Source: Betaproteobacteria bacterium RIFCSPLOWO2_12_FULL_62_58
GTDB taxonomy: Bacteria; Pseudomonadota; Gammaproteobacteria; Burkholderiales; SG8-41
Direction: 5' to 3'
Assembly: GCA_001772005.1 (NCBI GenBank)
Contig: MERI01000247.1
Location: 13,256 to 68,025 of the forward strand
Length of the DNA: 54,770 bases
The notes beneath the pieces were generated by a model, which ran no database searches, was not told the origin of the DNA, and was given only the letters and a program-made list of their open reading frames with translations. Shown here piece after piece: positions 49,638 to 54,770 of the stretch. The position numbers and the translations under genes are program-made. Every line of letters starts with the position of its first letter. The first letter of the stretch is position 1.

Positions 49638-52600
49638 ATGTTGCCTCGCTCACTCTCCCACGACCGAGCCACCGCATACGCACGATCGGGGTTATTTAAG
49701 GGGCTGACCGCCTTTTCCGAGCTAGAGCGGCGCATCGAGCAACTCCCAACCGAGCAGGAGCGTGGCGACGCCTTCGAGGTCTTTGTCGAGGCACATCTCA
49801 ACACAGATGAGACCGCGCAGGCTGATGAAGTCTGGGTTGTTGGCAAGGTTCCCTCAGAAATCCGACGCAAGCTGAACCTCCCTGCCAGCGACTACGGCTA
49901 TGACGGAGTTTTTCGGACGAGGCTTGGCGAATTGGTTCCCTACCAAGCCAAGTTCCGCACGGGCCGTACCGCCTTGCCTTACCGTGAGCTATCAACGTTC
50001 TTCGGCATCACCGAGAAAGCTGAACGTCGCGTTGTCATTACCAATTCAGTAGGGATCGCGGAGGTCGCCAAGTCGCGCACGAACTTCAATGCAACGCGAG
50101 GCACCGACTTTGACCGACTGGATGCCGCACAGCTTGCCCTGATCGCAGCGTGGATCGAGGGCATCACCCCTCCACCCCGAATAAGGGAGCCACGACCCCA
50201 CCAGCGGGCCGCGTTGACCGATATTGCAAGTGAACTCGCCGCCCATGATCGTGCGACCGTCGTGATGGCTTGCGGCACCGGGAAAACGCTAGTGGCGCTT
50301 TGGGCTGCGGAACAGGCGCAGGCAAGGCGCGTCTTGGTGCTCGTGCCGTCGCTTAACCTTGTCCGGCAGACGCTACACGAGTGGGCCAAGTGGACGAATT
50401 GGGGCGAGCGTTTTCGTTATTTGTGTGTCTGCTCTGACCCGAAGGTTTCAGCGGGGTTAGACGAGATCGAGATCCGGCCTGAAGACGCGGACTTTCCCGT
50501 TCGAACGGACCCTGCCATCGTCAGGCAATTCCTCGATGCCGGTGATAGTGCCGTGTCTGTCGTGTTTTGCACCTACCACTCTGCACCTGTGGTTGGCGAG
50601 GCGGTAAGGGGTATTCAACCCTTCGACCTCGGAATCTTTGATGAGGCCCACAAGACCACGGGTCGGGAGGGCACCCGCTACGGTTTTGCGCTAAAGGACA
50701 AGAACCTGCCGATCCGCAAGCGGTTGTTTCTCACCGCCACCCCGCGTCACTACGACATTGGTAAGCGTAATAAGGAAGGCGATTTTGCGGTTGTTTCCAT
50801 GGACGACGCGGCGATCTACGGGCGCGTGGCGCATCGCCTGACCTTTGCCCGGGCTGCGGAGCAGAAGATCATTGTTCCGTACAAAGTCGTGATCTCGGTC
50901 GTAGATAGCGACATGTTCGACAACGCACTTCTCGACCAGTCCGAAGTGGCAATCAAGGGTGATCCGGTTCGGGCGAAGTGGGTCGCGCACCAGATTGCCC
51001 TCAAACGTGCCGTCGAGGAACACGATGTCAAGCGGATTATCACGTTTCACTCAAGCATCAGGGCTGCGGTCGCGTTCGTCTCCGATGACTCAGAGGGCAT
51101 CGGGTTCCATCTACCCAATTTCCAGCGGTTTCACGTTTCTGGCGTACAGCCCACCGCAGAACGTGACGAGCATATGGGCGAGTTTGCACGGGTCCAGCGA
51201 GGGGTTATCACCAATGCACGATGCCTGACCGAGGGTGTGGATGTGCCGTCGGTAGATATGGTCGCGTTTATGAACCCTCGGCGTAGCCGGGTGGACATCG
51301 TCCAAGCGGTTGGTCGCGCCATGCGGACTTCGGGCGAGGACAAGACTTGCGGCTATGTGCTTATCCCGCTATTCCTCGAATTGCGGCAGGGCGAGACCCT
51401 CACCGAGGCCCTTGAGCGAAGTGATTTCGATGAGATTGCTCAGGTTCTCAACGCTATGCGCGACAACGACGATGAGTTAAGCGACATCATCCAAGCACTA
51501 AGCCTTGAGAGAGGCAGAACCGGCGGGGTTGATGAATCCCGCATACGTGGCAAGGTTGAAGTGTTGGGGCCGCAAATCCAGTTGAGCGAGCTCGCCGCCT
51601 CGATACGCACCCTACTTGTCAACGAACTCGGCATCACTTGGGATGAGCGGTATGGACAGTTGATTGCATACAAGCAGACCCATGGCGACTGCAATGTGCC
51701 GGCTAAATGGAAGGACAATCCTGAGCTGGGAATTTGGTGCAGCACTCAAAGGAGTGCATACAAGAGTAACAATCTCTCTCAAGATCGCGTCACACGGCTA
51801 AAGGAACTCGGCTTTGTGTGGAATCAATTTGCCTTGGCATGGGAAGAGATGTTTGCCGTATTGGTTGCATACAAGCGGACCCATGGCGACTGTGATGTGC
51901 CGCTGAGATGGAAAGACAATCCACAGCTGGGACGTTGGTGCAACCAACAGAGGAGCATATTCGGGAGTAACAATCTCTCCCAAGATCACGTTACACGCCT
52001 AGAGCAACTCGGCTTCGCGTGGAATCCACTTGAAGTTGCGTGGGAGGAAATGTTTGCCGCGTTGGTTGCATACAAGCAGACCCATGGCGACTGCAATGTG
52101 CCGAATAGATGGAAGGACAATCCGAAGCTTGGAAGTTGGTGCAACACTCAAAGACTGTCTTACAAGAAGGGCAAGCTTCCCCTCGACCACATCAAGCGGC
52201 TCCAAGAACTTGGTTTTGTCTGGGATCGAATTGCCGTCGCATGGGAGGAAATGTTTGCCGCGTTGGTTGCATACAAGCAGACCCATGGCGACTGCAATGT
52301 GCCGAAGGGATGGAAGGACAATCCTGCGCTGGCAACTTGGTGCAACAGGCAGAGGGTCATATTTAAGAACAACAAACTCTCTCCCGACCGCGTCACACGG
52401 CTAAAGGAACTTGGCTTTGTGTGGGATCCACATGAAGTTGCATGGGAGGAGATGTTTGCGGCATTGGCTGCATACAAGCATGCCCTTGGCGACTGCAATG
52501 TGCCGAATAGATGGACGGACAATCCTGAGCTTGGACGTTGGTGCGGCAACCAGAGGAACATATTTAAGAGTAACAAGCTCCCTCAAGATCGCGTCACACG

Positions 52601-53480
52601 GCTAAAGGAACTTGGCTTTGTGTGGGATCCACTTGAAGTTGCATGGGAGGAAATGTTTGCCGCGTTGGTTGCATACAAGCAGACCCATGGCGACTGCAAT
52701 GTGCCGAATAGATGGAAGGATAATCCTGAGCTTGGAGGTTGGTGCGGCAAGCAGAGGCAAGCATACAAGGATAAAACACTCTCTCCCGACCGCGTCACAC
52801 GGTTAAAGGAACTCGGTTTTGAGTGGGATCTATTTGAAGTTGCATGGGAGGAGATGTTTGCCGCGTTGGTTGCATACAAGCAGACCCATGGCGACTGCAA
52901 TGTGCCGCAAAACTGGGCAGACAATCCTGAGCTTGGAGGTTGGTGCGGCAAGCAGAGGCAAGCATACAAGGGTAAAACACTCTCTCCCGACCGCGTCACA
53001 CGGTTAAAGGAACTCGGTTTTGAGTGGGATCTATTTGAAGTTGCATGGGAGGAGATGTTTGCCGCATTGGTTGCATACAAGCAGACCCACGGCGACTGTG
53101 ATGTGCCGACAAAATGGAAGGACAATCCTAAGCTTGGCGGTTGGTGCCAGACGCAGAGGACGGTTTATAAGAACAACAAACTGTCTACCGACCGTGTCAA
53201 ACGGCTGGAGCGACTCGGGTTTGTGTGGGATCGGCTCTCGGTCGCTTGGGAGGAAACTTGGGAGGAGATGTTTGCCGCGCTATCCGCCTACAAACAGACC
53301 CATGGTAACTGCAATGTCCCCCGGGGATGGAAGGACAATCCTAAGCTTGAAGGTTGGTGCCGCACTCAAAGAAGTATTTACAACAAGGGCAAGCTTTCCC
53401 CAGACCGCGTCAGGCGGCTCGATGCAATTGGATTTTTTGGGAAGCCAAGGACCTTGGCGAAGGTTAACGTGAATGGTTGA
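49638..53480 (+). CDS. Restriction-endonuclease-like/SF2 helicase with nine helicase-associated repeats
   Basis: A 1280-residue multidomain protein. Residues 20-130 are a PD-(D/E)XK nuclease domain (GDAFEVFVEAHL, Asp89 in YGYDGV, Gln103-Ala-Lys105 in VPYQAKF), of the Mrr/QxK kind. Residues 180-400 are a DEAD/DEAH motor: Walker A ACGTGKT (211-217), DEAH (335-338), LFLTATP. Residues 430-620 are the second RecA domain with TEGVDVPSVDMV and QAVGRAMR. From residue 668 there are nine 67-residue helicase-associated (HA) domains, each WEEMFAALVAYKQTHGDCNVP...RLKELGF(V/E)W. ATG 49638 starts the conserved part. It stands alone, like a DNA-targeting defence enzyme, but partner genes are absent and the defence role is inferred. 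Confidence 0.88.
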   Translation: MLPRSLSHDRATAYARSGLFKGLTAFSELERRIEQLPTEQERGDAFEVFVEAHLNTDETAQADEVWVVGKVPSEIRRKLNLPASDYGYDGVFRTRLGELVPYQAKFRTGRTALPYRELSTFFGITEKAERRVVITNSVGIAEVAKSRTNFNATRGTDFDRLDAAQLALIAAWIEGITPPPRIREPRPHQRAALTDIASELAAHDRATVVMACGTGKTLVALWAAEQAQARRVLVLVPSLNLVRQTLHEWAKWTNWGERFRYLCVCSDPKVSAGLDEIEIRPEDADFPVRTDPAIVRQFLDAGDSAVSVVFCTYHSAPVVGEAVRGIQPFDLGIFDEAHKTTGREGTRYGFALKDKNLPIRKRLFLTATPRHYDIGKRNKEGDFAVVSMDDAAIYGRVAHRLTFARAAEQKIIVPYKVVISVVDSDMFDNALLDQSEVAIKGDPVRAKWVAHQIALKRAVEEHDVKRIITFHSSIRAAVAFVSDDSEGIGFHLPNFQRFHVSGVQPTAERDEHMGEFARVQRGVITNARCLTEGVDVPSVDMVAFMNPRRSRVDIVQAVGRAMRTSGEDKTCGYVLIPLFLELRQGETLTEALERSDFDEIAQVLNAMRDNDDELSDIIQALSLERGRTGGVDESRIRGKVEVLGPQIQLSELAASIRTLLVNELGITWDERYGQLIAYKQTHGDCNVPAKWKDNPELGIWCSTQRSAYKSNNLSQDRVTRLKELGFVWNQFALAWEEMFAVLVAYKRTHGDCDVPLRWKDNPQLGRWCNQQRSIFGSNNLSQDHVTRLEQLGFAWNPLEVAWEEMFAALVAYKQTHGDCNVPNRWKDNPKLGSWCNTQRLSYKKGKLPLDHIKRLQELGFVWDRIAVAWEEMFAALVAYKQTHGDCNVPKGWKDNPALATWCNRQRVIFKNNKLSPDRVTRLKELGFVWDPHEVAWEEMFAALAAYKHALGDCNVPNRWTDNPELGRWCGNQRNIFKSNKLPQDRVTRLKELGFVWDPLEVAWEEMFAALVAYKQTHGDCNVPNRWKDNPELGGWCGKQRQAYKDKTLSPDRVTRLKELGFEWDLFEVAWEEMFAALVAYKQTHGDCNVPQNWADNPELGGWCGKQRQAYKGKTLSPDRVTRLKELGFEWDLFEVAWEEMFAALVAYKQTHGDCDVPTKWKDNPKLGGWCQTQRTVYKNNKLSTDRVKRLERLGFVWDRLSVAWEETWEEMFAALSAYKQTHGNCNVPRGWKDNPKLEGWCRTQRSIYNKGKLSPDRVRRLDAIGFFGKPRTLAKVNVNG
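51639..53459 (+). repeat. Nine tandem 201-bp coding repeats (HA domains)
   Basis: In-frame tandem units begin at 51639, 51840, 52041, 52242, 52443, 52644, 52845, 53046 and 53259. All are 201 bp apart except the last, shifted by a 12-bp duplication (WEET, 53247-53258). Units 3-8 are very similar at DNA level, with long identical tracts, and units 6 and 7 are nearly identical, showing recent duplication or gene conversion; units 1 and 9 are the most diverged. The variable positions cluster after NVP and after the WC motif. Confidence 0.93.
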
Positions 53481-53871
53481 CTGATGCGCCCCCAAGGGAT
53501 TTGCCGCTTTATGGGGTGCAGGCTGAGGCGAAAGCTGCAAGACGAGGACTGTGGGCCGATCCTGGGCCTGTGCCGCCGTGGGAGTGCAGGCGGGGGCACT
53601 CGCGATGAGCTAATCAAATGGATTCTAAAACGAAGCAGCCCGAGAGCTGAACAAAGTGGTATAGACGCGTAGCGATCAAGTCCAACCGCCCAAGGAACGA
53701 AGGGGCGGCGTCTCCAAGATCCCGTCAAGCGCAACGGCGCGGAGACTCGTACTAACTACTGATTGCCCGTCTATCTGAAAGCGGTTGAACTGATGAGCCC
53801 CTATTTTGCCACGGTGCGCGAAGGAGGGTCGACGCGTGTGCGACAATGTTGCGACGTTTATCTGCCCGATC
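53481..53871. other. Intergenic stretch at the right edge of the island
   Basis: About 390 bp between the helicase and the TPR lipoprotein. I find no credible gene, hairpin terminator or tRNA. The shift from island to chromosome-type genes falls in or near it. Only an 8-bp match (GGTATAGA at 53656) to the sequence just before the integrase was seen, which is too short to call an attachment site. Confidence 0.5.
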
Positions 53872-54549
53872 ATGCAACACTGGTTTTTCAAGGTGCTCTT
53901 TTGCTGCTCGCTTGCAGCGTGCACGCCGCAAGCCGGCCTGCTGATGTCGCTACTGCCGGACGGCACCGTGCCGATTCTGTTAAGCAACCTCGAGCGCGTG
54001 GATGACAACAACCGGCGGCGCCTTGAGGATTTCGAGCGGCGCGGGGACTGGATCGGGCTGGCGCGCTTCGCCGAGGAAAATATTGCCAGGGACAAGTCCA
54101 ACGCCGACTGGTGGCTGGTGGCGGGGTATGCCCACTCCCGGCTCGGGCAGCATCAGCGCGCAACGGAATTTTACGGCGAAGCGGTGCGCCTCGCGCCGGA
54201 GGAGGCCACGGGCTGGAACCTGCTGGCCCAGTCGTACCGCGCAACCGGGCAGCCGCAGCGCGCGATCGGCACACTCAATCACGCGTTAGTCGCGGTCCGC
54301 GATGTACCGCAGACCTTCTATCTTCTGGGTGAGAGTTACGGCGACATCGGCCGCTTTGACCTTGCCAGCGTCGCGTATCAGGAGGCGTTGAAGATCGACA
54401 GCGGTTTCGCCGAGGCGTGGTTCGGGATGGGGCGTGCCTACGTCCGGCTCGGACGATCGGCGGAAGCCGGCGAAGTCGTGACGGTCCTCGAGCGGCTGAA
54501 CCCGCGGTTGGCGACGGAGCTTGCGGCCGCGCTATCCCAGCGCAAATGA
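53872..54549 (+). CDS. TPR-repeat lipoprotein
   Basis: A 225-residue protein starting at ATG 53872. The signal peptide ends in a lipobox (FFKVLFCCSLAAC), so it is probably membrane-anchored in the periplasm. Three to four TPR units follow from about residue 80 (ADWWLVAGYAHSRLGQHQRATEFYGEAVRLAPEEATGWNLLAQSYRATGQPQRAIG, then PQTFYLLGESYGDIGRFDLASVAYQEALKIDSGFAEAWFGMGRAYVRLGRSAEA). TPRs mediate protein contacts; the partner is unknown. An earlier start at 53806 would add a non-signal leader and is rejected. Composition is chromosome-like, so it probably marks the right flank of the island opposite mutS. Confidence 0.83.
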   Translation: MQHWFFKVLFCCSLAACTPQAGLLMSLLPDGTVPILLSNLERVDDNNRRRLEDFERRGDWIGLARFAEENIARDKSNADWWLVAGYAHSRLGQHQRATEFYGEAVRLAPEEATGWNLLAQSYRATGQPQRAIGTLNHALVAVRDVPQTFYLLGESYGDIGRFDLASVAYQEALKIDSGFAEAWFGMGRAYVRLGRSAEAGEVVTVLERLNPRLATELAAALSQRK

Positions 54550-54598
54550 CCGATTTATGCGGCACCGCATGACGCGCCCCGCAACGTCGGGCAGGCTC

Positions 54599-54686
54599 TT
54601 AGAGCATGTAACGAAATGACTCACCCCCACCCTAACCCTCCCCCTGGGCCATGGGGAGGGAATATCATTTTGTTACGTGCTCTTAG
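54599..54686. repeat. Palindromic dispersed-type element upstream of the last gene
   Basis: Arms TTAGAGCATGTAACGAAATGA (54599-54619) and its near reverse complement TCATTTTGTTACGTGCTCTTA (54665-54685) flank a nested CCTCCCC...GGGGAGG dyad with CACCCCCACCCTAACCCTC, a motif typical of dispersed intergenic repeats. The 88-bp element would form a cruciform or long RNA hairpin. It ends directly at the -35 box of the following promoter. Confidence 0.7.
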
Positions 54687-54715
54687 TTGCACTGTGTTAT
54701 AAACCAAGGTATTAT
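54687..54715 (+). promoter_or_regulatory. Sigma-70 promoter of the last, partial gene
   Basis: TTGCAC (54687-54692), a 17-bp spacer, and TATTAT (54710-54715), followed about 34 nt later by the ATG at 54749. Good match and ideal spacing. Confidence 0.68.
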
Positions 54716-54748
54716 CGCGGCATCTTCACGTGATCTTGGAGGTGCTCC

Positions 54749-54770
54749 ATGGGACGCAGCCTGGAATCGC
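54749..54770 (+). CDS. Start of a gene running off the window
   Basis: ATG 54749 preceded by a strong GGAGG site 7 nt upstream and a promoter; only MGRSLES can be read. Too short to identify. Confidence 0.6.

Noticed and set aside
51639-53459. CRISPR-like array
   Set aside because: The 201-bp units are in-frame coding repeats without spacers.
40205-53663. GGTATAGA direct repeats at 40205 and 53656 as island attachment sites
   Set aside because: Only 8 bp match, expected by chance over this length; no longer identity around them.

Overview
The window reads as a chromosomal segment of a GC-rich betaproteobacterium, most likely Burkholderiales or a relative. The evidence is the gene content: a dapA-bamC-MBL-fold hydrolase block, mutS, a large expansion of Bug/TctC-type periplasmic binding proteins, and many CoA-dependent catabolic genes. 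No rRNA, tRNA or CRISPR array was seen.

Region 1 (1-7.1 kb, minus strand): the N-terminal part of PEP carboxylase, preceded by an unusual set for coenzyme-B12 carbon-skeleton chemistry. This set is glutamate mutase E and S subunits, its GlmL-type ATPase, a quinone-oxidoreductase-like protein and a muconate-lactonizing-type enolase-superfamily enzyme. Region 2 (7.1-27.4 kb): an accessory acyl-CoA catabolic region. A GntR/HutC regulator sits at a divergent promoter that carries a 39-bp tandem repeat with palindromes. To its left are a DUF35 zinc-ribbon protein, an SCP2-type thiolase and a 3-hydroxyacyl-CoA dehydrogenase. To its right are an ADP-forming acyl-CoA synthetase, a pair of acyl-CoA dehydrogenases, enoyl-CoA hydratase, binding proteins, a CaiB-type CoA-transferase and an acyl-CoA carboxyltransferase. 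Two MaoC-type hydratases and another binding protein follow. Several genes here are decayed (two TctC pseudogenes and a truncated CoA-transferase), so the region is being reshuffled.

Region 3 (27.5-28.7 kb) is the most striking single gene. A PrdB/GrdB-family reductase reads in frame through an internal TGA that makes a UxxC motif, with an 8-bp-stem hairpin directly after the TGA. I read it as a selenoprotein. Region 4 (28.9-40.1 kb): housekeeping genes, namely a methyltransferase, dapA, bamC, an MBL hydrolase, a small proline-rich lipoprotein, a RoxA-type 2-oxoglutarate oxygenase, peroxiredoxin, SlyD-like FKBP, a metallophosphoesterase and mutS. Most of the gaps hold palindromic repeat elements.

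Region 5 (40.2-53.5 kb): a decayed genomic island starting with a truncated tyrosine integrase next to mutS. It carries a Fic protein with a transcription-factor-like N-terminus, broken and intact toxin-antitoxin genes (VapC and HigA remnants, YefM-YoeB, HipBA), a transposase fragment, and a 1280-residue PD-(D/E)XK nuclease/helicase ending in nine 67-residue helicase-associated repeats. The last 1 kb returns to chromosome-like genes: a TPR lipoprotein, a palindromic element and the promoter and first codons of another gene.
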